64,000 nucleotides of DNA from Proales similis (GCA_019059635.1 JAGVRJ010000004.1:2542001-2606000); one strand, 5' to 3'; numbered from the stretch's first letter, positions 10,683 to 20,852 are shown. Notes: generated from the sequence alone by a model not told the origin. A program made the numbers and translations.

Positions 10683-11876
10683 TGGGTTTGAATAGGCGAG
10701 TAGTAGCGGCACAGCAGAATAATAGAAATAATAATAATAAATGATGATAAGCAACTGCCTGAGCGTCCAAGCATGACCAAAACATATTTAGATCGGCCCA
10801 GCCAGGTAGGAGAGGTCTGCATCCCAAATTGCTTGTCCATCTCCATTTGCAACAGAAGCAGCTCTGTGTTGCATTTTTTTTTATTACTCGATCGGCTCTG
10901 TTCGCTTGGCAACAAACAAAGCCGCCAGGCGAGTTTACTCGGCGGCAGCTGTTCCGACTTTGACTGCTTTATCCGTAAACAAATCAATTGCCGATTTGAT
11001 CGATGGCGTCTCTTTTCAAACATAAAATAAACATTCGCTCGCTCGGATCGCAGGCAGCCTGCTGCTGAGAAACGGCCCAGCAATAATGAGAAACGAGCGA
11101 AAGAAGAAGAGTTTGGCTCGTTTGCGAGAGTTGCCTGTTCGGCAACTGTTGCCTGGGCAGACACGCTCATTCGGTGCCGAACAACGAGCGGCATTTAACT
11201 GCATCGATTGAGCAACAGAGAGCAGATGTGGCCCATGCAAATTAGAACGCTTCGTGTTAATAGCTTTCGTATGAGCCCAATCCTAGAGACAATGACGCAA
11301 AGTGACTGCAGTTCATCGGTAAAGGTGCCTGTCTTCGATTTGCTGAGCTGGAAGCGCCTGTAGAGCTCAGCCAATGTCTGCTGCCAAACTTGAGCTCTGC
11401 AATGAGAACAGAATATCGCACAAGCTGTTCAACTAACTGACTGACTGACTGTCTCAACCTGACTGGTTCGTTCACACATGGCGCGCAGTGCGATTCTCAT
11501 AATCGACTCGATGGCCAACATTTCAATTAGACTGAACTGAGCTCGGGCGAGAAAACGCAGCTCAAGTCTTCTCTCAAAATAAATATGAGAAAACAAAAAC
11601 AAGACGAAAGGCCAGAAAGAGGAGAAGGATCTGCTCGTCGATTGAGATCGAATAACTTAGAATAATCGAGCTACTGTACTCTTCTTCGGTCTGCGTTTTT
11701 CATATTTCTCCCTTTTCTATTTGCTTGGTGTTCTTTACCCCGATCGAATAAGAGACGTCCGTTGCAATGACAGTTGATGAATAGATGAGAGAGGCAGAGC
11801 GAGAAAAAAAGAGAGTAGCTGTCGATATTGAATGCGAGTCAATTAGACGGACGTACGAAATGAACTCGTAGATACT

Positions 11877-11880
<4 letters not shown>

Positions 11881-11937
<57 letters not shown>
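11881..11937. repeat. CA microsatellite, longest in window
   Basis: About 28 uninterrupted CA units. It is the longest simple repeat here and a natural candidate for length polymorphism. Confidence 0.95.
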
Positions 11938-11939
<2 letters not shown>

Positions 11940-13647
11940 ATGCACATTCAGGCCAAAGAAACAAAGAAAAACGAGGACGCGTCAGTCAGAGGCTTAGCTT
12001 TGGCTACGATACACTCGCTGGACTGTAGCAGAGGAGGGAGGGAGGGCCGGCAAATATCGGCAAACACGAATGGAATGACTAATCTGGCCAGCTGAGTCGA
12101 ATGACATGAACGCCCATGATCCAGATGGGACTCTAATTGGATAAGATTATTAATCAGAAGAACAGAAGTAGAGGACATGGCCCAGATGGACGAAAGCAAC
12201 GGGCAACAGAGCGCTAGCTTATCGACTCGAGAGCGCAATTGTTGAAGCGGTTGGCGGTTTAGAGTGCGCTCGAGCAGCCGCTTTCAGGTGTGTTTAAATG
12301 CCCGGGTGAAATTAGGCCAAGTGGATCATGAAGATGCAGATTAGAAGCCAGTCAGCCAGCCGAGCAGGCAAGCAAACGATCGCGAGCTAGCGAGAATAAA
12401 AGAGAGAGAGAGAGAAGAGGGAATGAGCGCGTGCGTGCTCTCGCAAGCAAACAAATGGCCACAAAATGAAAAGCAAATAGGTGGTCAGAGCGCGATCGGC
12501 CTAAATTGACTCCTTCGCTCGGATCTTGAAATTCGCTCATCCATTCATCTACGCACAAAACTACCGACTCGCCATTTCTCCCTCTTTACGCGCTCTGTGA
12601 TCTCTTTGCATCTAGAGCAGCGAGCGGGCCAAATAGCGAAATGAAAAAAAATTCAGATTTAGAAAGAGAAAAAAAAGTGAAATATGGCCTGAGAAAGAGC
12701 ATGGTCGCAGTGAGGTGTGCGCCACGTGAACTCCATATCTTGGCTAGATAAGCGTCGGAGCCAAAGGGCGCAACCAGTTTTAATGAACGTCTTTCACGCG
12801 CCTGCCCGGCAGATTGTAATTGCATGAGTTGCTCGAACGCCTTCGGCTCGTGTCCAATCTAAGCGCAACAGAAAGCGAGAAAAGCATTCTCGCTGGCCCC
12901 TAACCTCAATTGAACGATAGCGCCTTCCTCTGCCTAGCGACCAGCTGGGCCCAGACCAAGCCGGATTTTAATTTTATTGCTCGTCAGTTGCTCTATCGAA
13001 TTAGCTGCCTTGCTTGTTTGTTTGTTGAGCATTGCACTAAATTTGGTCCGTCATGGCTTCTTGCTAAATTAGCGCCGCTCCTCGAGCTTCTTGAGCTCAA
13101 CCAGTGGCTGAAGTTAAAGCTCGAAGCGGACAAAAGAGCTGAGAAGCGAGGCCAAGAGAGAGAGAGAGGCCTGGCAATTTTACAGCTGCTTTTCAAAAGC
13201 CCTAAAAAGCAATCGGATGCCAAATGGCCATCCTTGTCCGTCGCAAGTTCTAATTTAAATCGCTCGCTGCTCTGGCCAATTAATGGACGATACTTTAATG
13301 GCCATTTATATTTGACTGGCTCGGCCCGATTTGATTGACAATGGTGGTGGCCATCAAATGCGTTTAAAGGCTTCTAAACTAGAGCGAGGCATTTTTTTTC
13401 CAGCTTGCTTTAGTATTTTGCGTCCGACACTTCATTCGCAAATCCCTCATTTCAACTTTATTTCAACCCAGTTCTTTGTGCTCACCACTGCCATGTCTTG
13501 TCCTCTACAGCGTCTGCAAGCTCCTATTCATCAAAATTGGTCCCCAATTGCGCGCCAAAATCTAGTCATCGTCATCATCGCCATCATCATCGTCACGACC
13601 TTTTTCCAAATGAATTTCTGTGCAGATTGACATAAAAGAAAATGCTT

Positions 13648-13983
13648 TTATTCGGCCGAACCGGTCAAAGCGGCCGCCATAAATCTATAGAACGAGCCGA
13701 GTTGCGGCGGCAAGTAAACGTAGGAAGAGTAGGCGAATATGAACAAGACAAAGAGAACTATGCTGTTGAACATGTACTGCTCGAATCTGTCCAATATGCA
13801 TAGGGCGGTCACGTAGGTGTACTGGAGATAGATCCAATGCAGGAAAGCAGTGAAGCGACGAATCGCCTGGATTGGCCCCAAAGCAGCGCGCTTGCTTTTC
13901 TTCTTTTCCATTCGGATCGGCTTGGGCGAGTCACTTGCAACTGGCGTTTGTTGCGCACTATTTCTCATCATTTTCGTATTCAA
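13648..13983 (-). CDS. SPTSS: Serine palmitoyltransferase small subunit (ssSPT)
   Basis: Single-exon frame of 111 aa. Residues about 40-95 match the small activating subunit of serine palmitoyltransferase (SPTSSA/SPTSSB). The amphipathic start (LHWIYLQYTYVTALCILD) is followed by R/E-Q-x-MFNS, one hydrophobic membrane helix (IVLFVLFIFAYSSYVYLP) and a short tail. The family protein sits in the ER membrane and activates the SPTLC1/SPTLC2 dimer, the first step of sphingolipid synthesis. The vertebrate proteins are about 70-76 residues; this one has a roughly 35-residue basic N-terminal extension with KKKSKR. An ATG at 13983 starts the frame; a later Met at about residue 25 could give a shorter form. 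Confidence 0.85.
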   Translation of the reverse strand: MNTKMMRNSAQQTPVASDSPKPIRMEKKKSKRAALGPIQAIRRFTAFLHWIYLQYTYVTALCILDRFEQYMFNSIVLFVLFIFAYSSYVYLPPQLGSFYRFMAAALTGSAE

Positions 13984-14259
13984 TTATTCGTTCAAATTCT
14001 CACTCTCCTTCTCTCTCTCTCTCTATTTAGTCGCTTAATCCTTCATTCATAAGTCAAGTCACACGCAACACGTACAGACAAGCAGATACTGAACGCACAT
14101 ACGCAAATCACGTCAAAGCTGTTAAAGCCAGCGATATAAAAACCAGACAAAAACTTTGACTTGAAAGCGAATTGAAAGTGAATTTTTGCCAATTTACTTC
14201 AAAACGAAATGTTTTCAGGGGCTAGATCAAGTCAACTAGACAACACATATTCCGTTCGG

Positions 14260-15317
14260 CTAATCGGCTCTGCTCATTTCAGAGCGAATCTCGTCCAAGT
14301 CGAGGCTCTTGGCGAAAAACTTGAGCTCGTCGAGCTCAAGCCACGCGTTCGAATCAGGATAAGGCCAACTACTGCCACCAATCAGATTATAGGTCCTCTC
14401 AATTGTTTGCGATGCTTGAACTGTTCGCTCGCAGCCGATTTCTCCATCTTGATAAAATCGCATTTGACCGTTGAAAAAAGTAAATGTCATAAAGTACCAG
14501 ACGTTTGCTTCCAAGCTCTTGTTCGATCGGCAGCCCTCAACCGGCATCGCCGAGTAAAAGTCAATGTGCACAGCCTGGTTTCTTTCGGGAGAATACGAAA
14601 TGATAAAGTTATTTGTTTGCGAACCGTTTCCGAACTCGAGAATTCTCGCCCAAAATTCGAATTGAATCGGTCTGAACCAGCAGGTGATGGAGAATCCGAA
14701 ATGCGAGAAATAGACGCCAGCTGGCAATTGGACGAATCCGTTCGAAAACTTGATCGCACGATTTTTCAATCCGAATCTGTCTGCGGTGAAAGCGAAATTG
14801 CTGCCACCGAACAAGTCAGCTCCTCCTTTCTCATCTCTCAAGTTCGAGTCGAATTTCCATCGGTGAGTGAGCGATCGGTCCTGGCTCAACTGCAATCTGT
14901 GTAGGAAGGTGAGCAGACTGAGAGTGAAACCAGCTCGAATGAGGAGCCTACTTTTTCTTGTAGAAAGTGAGACCGTCATCAGCAGCCACGGTGAGGTTGT
15001 CAAGTAAACCTTGACCAAACAGGGCGCAAACTGATCGATTGACAAGCACAAACGAACACCATTCGTGTTTCAAGCATCGATTGCAGCATTGCGAGTTGGA
15101 CCTGAATGCTTCATATTGGCCCGGAATGGCTTCATAAGAGTTGAGTGAATCTCGGACAAAGAGGGCGCTTAAAGCCGTTGTTTGACCTTTTAATTTGTTT
15201 AATTCGGCTAGACTGAATGTAGAATCAGTTGGGTTTACAGCTCATAGAAGGCAAGAGCCAAGCGAGTTGAAGCCACACTGAGGCTAAAATATTCAGAATA
15301 GGTGGCCAAATTTGCAT
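14260..15317 (-). CDS. PLG2: secreted PAN-like + LamG-like domain protein
   Basis: Same three-exon plan as PLG1: 15239-15317, 14952-15186 and 14260-14896, all in phase, 316 aa. Exon 2 carries the PAN-like C-x2-C and WCSFVLVNRSVC pattern; exon 3 carries the LamG fold. The ATG homologous to that of PLG1 has become ATT, but an in-frame ATG six bases upstream (15317) gives MQIWPPILN and keeps a good signal peptide. Most of the protein is nearly identical to PLG1. The differences concentrate in the centre of the LamG domain (after the GNG motif, around 14520-14640). It lies downstream of LRR2 on the same strand, exactly as PLG1 does with LRR1. Confidence 0.85.
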
Positions 15318-15333
15318 CGTTTTTCCCACTCAA

Positions 15334-15579
15334 TTGCAGGTTTCACCGAAATTGAAGGATTTTCGTCAAAAGAAATTTTTCGATCGATTAATGGCTTATG
15401 AAAAGGCTCTGTCTCAATTGAAAGCCTTTATTTCCTTAATTCCTAATGTAAAATATGAAAGGGAGACGAGCGAATGCCATGGATATTATAACGATCAAGA
15501 CCAATACCAGTATTGGAAAGAAAGCGGATATTTGACTCGTAAGTATGGAGATATCAATCTATTACATATTTGCTATTAA
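15334..15579 (+). other. Short AT-rich open frame of unknown nature
   Basis: An 81-codon plus-strand frame lies between the first exon of PLG2 and the 3' end of LRR2. Its translation is lysine- and tyrosine-rich and reads like ordinary protein (charged helix, then YxNDQDQYQYW). It ends in a plausible GTAAGT donor context at about 15540. The equivalent spacer in the PLG1/LRR1 block has no counterpart that I can see. It may be a chance frame, an inserted fragment or a stray exon. Confidence 0.2.
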
Positions 15580-15725
15580 CACACCTTGACAACGTGTCGA
15601 ATATGGCCAAGACTCAAGATTGATTTGCAAATGAATAAAAAAAGGGAGACCTTGACAGATTGAGCTCATCGTAGTTGGTAGAGAAAGGTCGTCGTCACAT
15701 TCAGGAGTCATCTAGTCAAGTCAAG

Positions 15726-17651
15726 CTACAGAGCCGTGCCACAGTGGCGAATCAGATCCGAAATTTGGCTGTGCGAGAATAGGTTCAAGAAAATTCCTTG
15801 TCGCAAGGCGTCGATCGTAGTCAAGCAACTGAATCGATTGGACGAGTTGATGAAAAAGGCCGAGAAGAAATTTTCAGAATCTGACTTGCGACTGCTCAGT
15901 TCGGGCAGTGAAGTCATAAGAAGTTTGAGCTCGCTTTCGGCCAAGTCGATCCACAGCTGACGAAACGACTTGTTTTCTTTGAACGAGCACCATCTGCTCA
16001 CAGGGTTCGCCCTTACGTCGATCCTGAATATCAAACTCAGAGAGGCGAGCGGACACAAATCGCTCACTCGATTGCTTTTGATGTTCAGCGACCTAAGGAA
16101 CTCAAGCTTACTAAGCGAGCTTACACTTTTTATGCTATTGTTTGAAATGTCAATTGTCAACAGATAAGGTAAAGTTGTGTCGTCAATCAGTTCAATCGAC
16201 TCCAAGCGGTTATCGTTGGCAATTAAATAGCTCACCGGCTCGGACGAATAGATCAGAAAAGCCAAGTCAGTGAAATAGTTTTTCGCAAATTCGATCGAAT
16301 ATAAGCTCATGGAACAGTTCACCTGCTCGATTCGATTGTCGGTTATGATCAATTCGTAAATAGTGCCAAGCGCACATAGACAGTCGATGTTCGATATGAC
16401 GTTTGAGTACAAATGTAGAAACCGTAATCCTCTCAGCTCACACAATGGCCCGATGCTTTCGATTTTATTTCGACTGAGAAACAGTTGATCCAGTCGCTTG
16501 AGTCTCTGTAAATCTCTCAAATCTTGAAGTTGGTTTCCATTTAAGCAGAGAATTTCCATCTCTTGGCTCTCACTGATGCCCTCGATGTCGACAAGCTCGT
16601 TGTTCTCGGCATAAAAGCGCAACAACTTTGGAGGCAGTTGACCGATCCCGATCGATTTGAGACGATTGAAGCCGAGATGAAGTTCGGCTAGATTAGTCAG
16701 TCGACTGAAATTGGCTGGCAGCTGGTCAATATGATTGTGGCTCACATCCAAATATGCCAACTGGCCAAGAGCGCACAGAGGCGTCAAATCGTCTATTTGG
16801 TTATAGGCCAAATCGAGTCGCTTGAGACTCGTGAAGGCGTCAAGGCCCTGAAGCCGAGTGATGCCCGATCGCTGAGAGCTGAGAGAACTGAGCGATGCCA
16901 AACTAAAGAAAGTGAACGGCTCCTGCTGGTCAAGCAGACAGTTGTCCATTTCGAGCTTGGTGAGCTTGTCTAGTTTTTGGAGGAAGCCAGTTGAGCCGAT
17001 GTGATGTCCGCTGATTCTCAATCGTTGCAGAGTCGATATCTGGTCCAAACTGTGCAAATCTTTGACCGGGTTGTGGCCCAGGTCGAGGTCGGTGAGGCGG
17101 CGGAGTAGGATCAATGGCTTGATCGATTGGATGCTGTTTTTGGTCAGCCAGACCATTCTGAGCTGCTCAAGCGATTCAAGTTGATGCAGGTTGCTAATAG
17201 AGTTGAACGAGAGAACGAGTTCCTCGACCTGCGCAAGTCGATCAATCCCATTCAAGTGCCTGATTCCATTCAGGCTCAGGTCGACTCTCTTTAAACTGGG
17301 CCCGCTGATCAAGACGGCCGGCAGCCCACCACCAGTGTTCGACTCTTTGATCTGAAGCTGTTCGAGGCGAGGCATTTTGAAGATGCATTTCAGCTGTCTG
17401 ATGCCAAGTCGACTCCGACTTATTTGAACTCGTCTCAACTGCTCCAGTTGACAAAGTTGGTCGATCTGCTTTCTTGAAGCCAGACACATCTCAGCTTTGG
17501 TTGAGTTTCTCTCTCTCAACTCGCTCAGATAGTTTTGCTTGATCTTAAAGCAAGTTTCACCCCTTCTGCTGTTTCCTCGATCAGGGTTACAGGCAAAAGC
17601 CAAGGCTGGAATCAACAGCAAGAGAAGTGCGCTCCCCAAAATCCACTTCAT
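15726..17651 (-). CDS. LRR2: secreted SDS22-like leucine-rich repeat protein
   Basis: Single-exon gene, 641 aa, paralogue of LRR1 in the same position relative to PLG2. The signal peptide (MKWILGSALLLLLIPALAFA) and the first residues of the mature protein differ from LRR1. Residues about 45-406 and 534-641 are almost identical, down to silent sites. Between them, roughly residues 413-533 (16055-16415), the sequence is strongly diverged, although the 22-residue repeat register is kept. The mid-array cysteines (IDCLCAL, VNCSMS) and the C-terminal cap (SRWCSF, FSCLTTIDALRQGIFLNL, RHCG) are conserved. No membrane segment is present. Confidence 0.9.
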   Translation of the reverse strand: MKWILGSALLLLLIPALAFACNPDRGNSRRGETCFKIKQNYLSELRERNSTKAEMCLASRKQIDQLCQLEQLRRVQISRSRLGIRQLKCIFKMPRLEQLQIKESNTGGGLPAVLISGPSLKRVDLSLNGIRHLNGIDRLAQVEELVLSFNSISNLHQLESLEQLRMVWLTKNSIQSIKPLILLRRLTDLDLGHNPVKDLHSLDQISTLQRLRISGHHIGSTGFLQKLDKLTKLEMDNCLLDQQEPFTFFSLASLSSLSSQRSGITRLQGLDAFTSLKRLDLAYNQIDDLTPLCALGQLAYLDVSHNHIDQLPANFSRLTNLAELHLGFNRLKSIGIGQLPPKLLRFYAENNELVDIEGISESQEMEILCLNGNQLQDLRDLQRLKRLDQLFLSRNKIESIGPLCELRGLRFLHLYSNVISNIDCLCALGTIYELIITDNRIEQVNCSMSLYSIEFAKNYFTDLAFLIYSSEPVSYLIANDNRLESIELIDDTTLPYLLTIDISNNSIKSVSSLSKLEFLRSLNIKSNRVSDLCPLASLSLIFRIDVRANPVSRWCSFKENKSFRQLWIDLAESELKLLMTSLPELSSRKSDSENFFSAFFINSSNRFSCLTTIDALRQGIFLNLFSHSQISDLIRHCGTAL

Positions 17652-17892
17652 TTTTTTCCTCGTTCTTCAAGTCGAATCAATATAATCGGAACCAATATTC
17701 ACTTTTAGCTCGTTCTGGCTTTCCTTCACTTCCTTTTGTTATTTGAAACCGTTCGAGTGCCTTGCAGATTCGTGACTTTTTTTATTAAATAGCAAGAGTA
17801 GATTCAAATTTTAATTTGCATGTATTTGTCGAGCCTGCCAACAAATAATTGGAATATTTGAAGGTAATTAAGTCTAAAAGGAATTCGAAGCT

Positions 17893-18810
17893 TCACACCG
17901 AGTTGGTCGAGGCCTCCTGGGCCATTTGGATGTTCTCGGCCAGCGGATGCTTAGTCTCGGCGACAGCTTTTCTTTTCTTTGCTTTCCTGCTTGTGCTCCA
18001 TGATGTCGATTTGCGGCGTTTTTTTGCCTTTTTCTCTGCCAGATTGAGAGTCAAATTTGTTTCGATTGTCTGTGGCATGAGAACTTCGGCCCTTTTGTTC
18101 AATACCGACTTTAGATCGAAACGCTTGACGCCAAGTGGATTCTTGCATTTCGTATATGCACACGAGCATGGGTATCGAGAGCGGTCGATTTGACACTGGA
18201 TTCCGTTCGCATAGCACGAACACGTTTCTGAATCGCACACTCCACCTCGGCATTCGCACCCGCATCGGCCGCGCGACTTGCGGATTAACAGAATTTCATT
18301 CGACTCTGATTCATCTACTGGCTGATCGTTGAGCGCCAAGCGAGAGCGGCGCTCTTCAGGAGTCAGAATGGGACAGAAAATGAGGTCGGCCGCAAACGGG
18401 AATTGAACTTGCGCATCTGCATAGTCGCTCTTGTTTGAAAGGACTTGTTGAACCACAGACCAGTCGACTTCGTCACGATTCTCGCATGTTTCGTTCAGAG
18501 CTTGAAGCCGCTCAATGTGCTCCTGTCGCTTGAGCTGGACGTACTGGTCAACTTTCGGGTAGGTGGTCACTTTGTGATGACGTGGTGCCATTCCCAAAGT
18601 GACCGAGCTCTTTGAATCATCCGACGGAATAGATTGATGTCCTTGTGTTCGCTCAAACTCAAACACTTGAACTTGACCAAACGCGACTACGCGTCCTCTT
18701 TTCAGGCGGGCATCACCTGTTGCCCCGTTGCTCACATTTGCGTGCGCAACCCTGTCGAGCAAATCTTGAACACATTCGACCACTGCCGGGCAGAGAGTCG
18801 GTGTTGACAT
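17893..18810 (-). CDS. CSRNP: Cysteine/serine-rich nuclear protein (CSRNP/AXUD1 family)
   Basis: Single-exon frame of 305 aa. The N-terminal half has the family block VVAFGQVQVFEFERTQG...SIPSDD...VTLGMAPRH, and the centre has the diagnostic cysteine cluster RCGCEC-x3-VCDSETCSCYANGIQCQ followed by RYPCSCAYTKCKNPLG. The C-terminus is a basic KKAKKRRK/RKAKKRK nuclear-localisation-like tail. Family members are nuclear, bind DNA and act in transcription control and apoptosis, downstream of Axin/TGF-beta signalling in vertebrates and flies. It is shorter than the vertebrate proteins (about 540-590 aa), which have long acidic C-termini missing here. It is unrelated to the flanking LRR genes. Confidence 0.9.
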   Translation of the reverse strand: MSTPTLCPAVVECVQDLLDRVAHANVSNGATGDARLKRGRVVAFGQVQVFEFERTQGHQSIPSDDSKSSVTLGMAPRHHKVTTYPKVDQYVQLKRQEHIERLQALNETCENRDEVDWSVVQQVLSNKSDYADAQVQFPFAADLIFCPILTPEERRSRLALNDQPVDESESNEILLIRKSRGRCGCECRGGVCDSETCSCYANGIQCQIDRSRYPCSCAYTKCKNPLGVKRFDLKSVLNKRAEVLMPQTIETNLTLNLAEKKAKKRRKSTSWSTSRKAKKRKAVAETKHPLAENIQMAQEASTNSV

Positions 18811-19486
18811 TTCTTACTGTTCGAATTCTCGCTCTCTTTTTCTGAAAAGGCGCTAATTTTTCAAATTTCGCCAATCGAGTGCAGAATAAACCCAACAGAC
18901 GACGCTCAATCGGCTCAACGGGTCTTTCATCGGCAGATTCACAGACCCGAGCGACTGCAAAGTTATCTAGCTGAAACAATCTCATCAGCCCGACCCCTTT
19001 CTAAGACGCCGATTGTACGCAACAGTCCCGAGTGCAAGACATTAATGCTCAATTTATATTCACGTCGGTTTGCCGCTGGTGTTGTTTTTACGCGACTCAC
19101 TCTGTTTGATTTTAAGTGAACAAAAAAGGAGAAAGAATTCGCTGCTATTTGATAGGCCAAGATCGAACATTTCAATTAAAACATAAAAAAAACACTCGCG
19201 CAGGTTGGATAAGATTATCAACAAGGCGGCTAATGTCACTTATTCTGGCGGGTTAATGTATATGGCACGCATTGTGGTGCACCCTTTTTCTTTCCACTCC
19301 ACGTTTAAATGTGAGAATTACGTAATGGACGAGTCGCTAGGCAACCGCCTGGATTTGGTAGTACAGTCGAGATGGTTCTAGTAGCGGGAGCAAGAGGCAA
19401 ACGCGTCGATTTTGATCAAAAGAAAATTTCCAGTCCAATTTGACTCTCGTTTTAGCGTCGAATTTAATCAAACTTGGTTGATCACT
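18811..19486. other. Intergenic between CSRNP and UBL gene
   Basis: A divergent promoter region: CSRNP reads left and the ubiquitin-like gene reads right. No additional gene is seen. Confidence 0.5.
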
Positions 19487-19806
19487 ATGCAGTTCATCAA
19501 ACTCCAGATCGAATTCGGCGGCGACATTTCCGAGGTACTCTATTCTCAAGGCGCGAGTGAAAATTGCCAACTTGAAAATTGCCGTTGAAGGTGATGGTGC
19601 CGTTCATAGAGGAGCCGTTTGTTTCTGACCTAATGGTGGCCATCGAACAGCATTTCAGCGTGCCGGCCGAGACCCAGCGCATCTCTTTCAAGGGACAAGA
19701 TTTGCATCCGTTCCGCGAGCTGTCGCTCAGACATTTCGGCATTTGCAATGGAAACAAGATCCGGCTTGTTGGCCGCAGAGCTTTTCTCCTCTCGCCGCGT
19801 AGCTAA
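19487..19806 (+). CDS. BAG1-type ubiquitin-like domain protein, lacking a BAG domain
   Basis: Two exons: 19487-19534 and 19591-19806, joined in phase 0 across a 56-bp GT-AG intron, 87 aa. The product is a ubiquitin-like fold. After the first strands, VSDLMVAIEQHFSVPAETQR, ISFKGQDL and LRHFGICNGNKIRLVGRR match the BAG1 ubiquitin-like domain (conserved VP-x3-Q, FKG, LGI-x-GC/N-x-LIGKK). In BAG1 this domain directs Hsp70 to the proteasome and is followed by a BAG helix bundle. Here the frame stops soon after the UBL, and I find no BAG domain downstream. It may be a stand-alone UBL, or a later exon was missed; a weak GTAGCT donor lies at the stop. Confidence 0.6.
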
Positions 19807-20102
19807 CCATTCAACGCTCAAATCTTTTCCATTTGGTTCGCTCTCATTTGAACTTCCCTTTATCAGTCCCTTTCAGCCATCAACTTCAAATATATTGCGA
19901 ATAAAATCGTGCAGAGAGTTTTGGAATCCTGAGTTCACAGGAATAATTATTTTCTGCCAGAATTTGACGTCAAATTCAGACATTTCGTAACCGTTGCCTG
20001 GCAATCGGCTTTTCTCTTTGTTCTCAAGTTTGCCACAATTCGCTACATCACTCTCGCTCGAGTGCTTCGTGCTGACTGCTTTCACACTAGCAAATTAGTA
20101 GG

Positions 20103-20852
20103 ATGAAGAAAAAGGCAGCGAGCAGTTCGAGGAAAGCACGCAGCCAGATTTGCTTGAAAGTAGAAACATCAATAACAAGAACCGTAGCAAAACCGAAGCC
20201 AAAGCAGCCCAGTGCAGGCGAACAAAAATCGGCCTCGAGTCAAAATTCGAAAACAACCGCGAGCTCAAGGAAAACCACGAGAGTAGCAGAGCAGCAAAAG
20301 CAATCTAAGACTCTTGTGTCTCTGCCGCCTTTGGCTAAAAAGCCCAAAGTAAAAGCAGAACGTCCGGAGCTTATAAATGCGTCTGCAAGTGAACTTCAAT
20401 TGGACAAGAGGCAGCGTTTCGAAATTTACCTCAAACGGTTGAGTTTGAAGCCGGGCGCCAAGAGTGCCGATGAAGCGGTCGAGCTCATAAACAAAACTCT
20501 TGACGAAGTAGAGGAGCAGTTCGCGCCCAAAAAAGAAGACAAACTCTTCAACATAAACTCGAAGAAATTCGGCCGAATGTACCCGGTGCCGGCCGATCGT
20601 ATCAAGCTCAACGACAAGACGGGCAAAGTGGAAATGCTCACAGTGGGCCTGACCATCTACGTTGACCAGAGCGGCTCGTTTGAAATCTGGACAGTCGAAA
20701 GGGGCCTTGTAAAGGCCGAACGAATCTATTCGAAAAGTGCGGCCCGTCATTCTCAAACTCCGCCGCTTCTGCCTCCCTCTTCAACAACGACAGTCGAAAC
20801 AACGAAAGCAGCCACTGCGAGCTCGCTACCGAAACTCGAGTCTGCGGTCTAG
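20103..20852 (+). CDS. Unrecognised basic protein with conserved-looking C-terminal domain
   Basis: Single-exon frame of 249 aa with an AATAAA 20 bp after the stop (20872-20877). Residues 1-90 are lysine/serine-rich and disordered-looking. Residues about 98-215 look folded: a helical stretch (QRFEIYLKRLSL...EAVELINKTLDEVEEQF), then KFGRMYP-x-PADRIKLND, and beta-rich segments VGLTIYVDQSGSFEIWTV and GLVKAERIY. The tail is low-complexity Ser/Thr/Pro. I do not recognise the family. It converges with LRR3, whose stop is about 100 bp away. Confidence 0.7.
   Translation: MKKKAASSSRKARSQICLKVETSITRTVAKPKPKQPSAGEQKSASSQNSKTTASSRKTTRVAEQQKQSKTLVSLPPLAKKPKVKAERPELINASASELQLDKRQRFEIYLKRLSLKPGAKSADEAVELINKTLDEVEEQFAPKKEDKLFNINSKKFGRMYPVPADRIKLNDKTGKVEMLTVGLTIYVDQSGSFEIWTVERGLVKAERIYSKSAARHSQTPPLLPPSSTTTVETTKAATASSLPKLESAV

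Larger units (their letters stand above)
9850..13647. other. Intergenic region, microsatellite-rich
   Basis: No supportable gene. The region contains GA (10002-10021), GT (about 10163-10180 and 10654-10682) and CA (11881-11937) tracts, and purine-rich segments around 12400 and 12650. Open frames here are short and of low complexity. It probably holds the promoter and 5' UTR of the gene ending at 9684. Confidence 0.5.

Noticed and set aside
11881-11937. CA tract considered as CRISPR-like or tandem array
   Set aside because: A plain dinucleotide microsatellite in an animal genome; no spacers.
19873-20085. Minus-strand 70-residue frame with fairly normal composition
   Set aside because: It overlaps the probable promoter of the gene at 20103, lacks splice partners and matches nothing.
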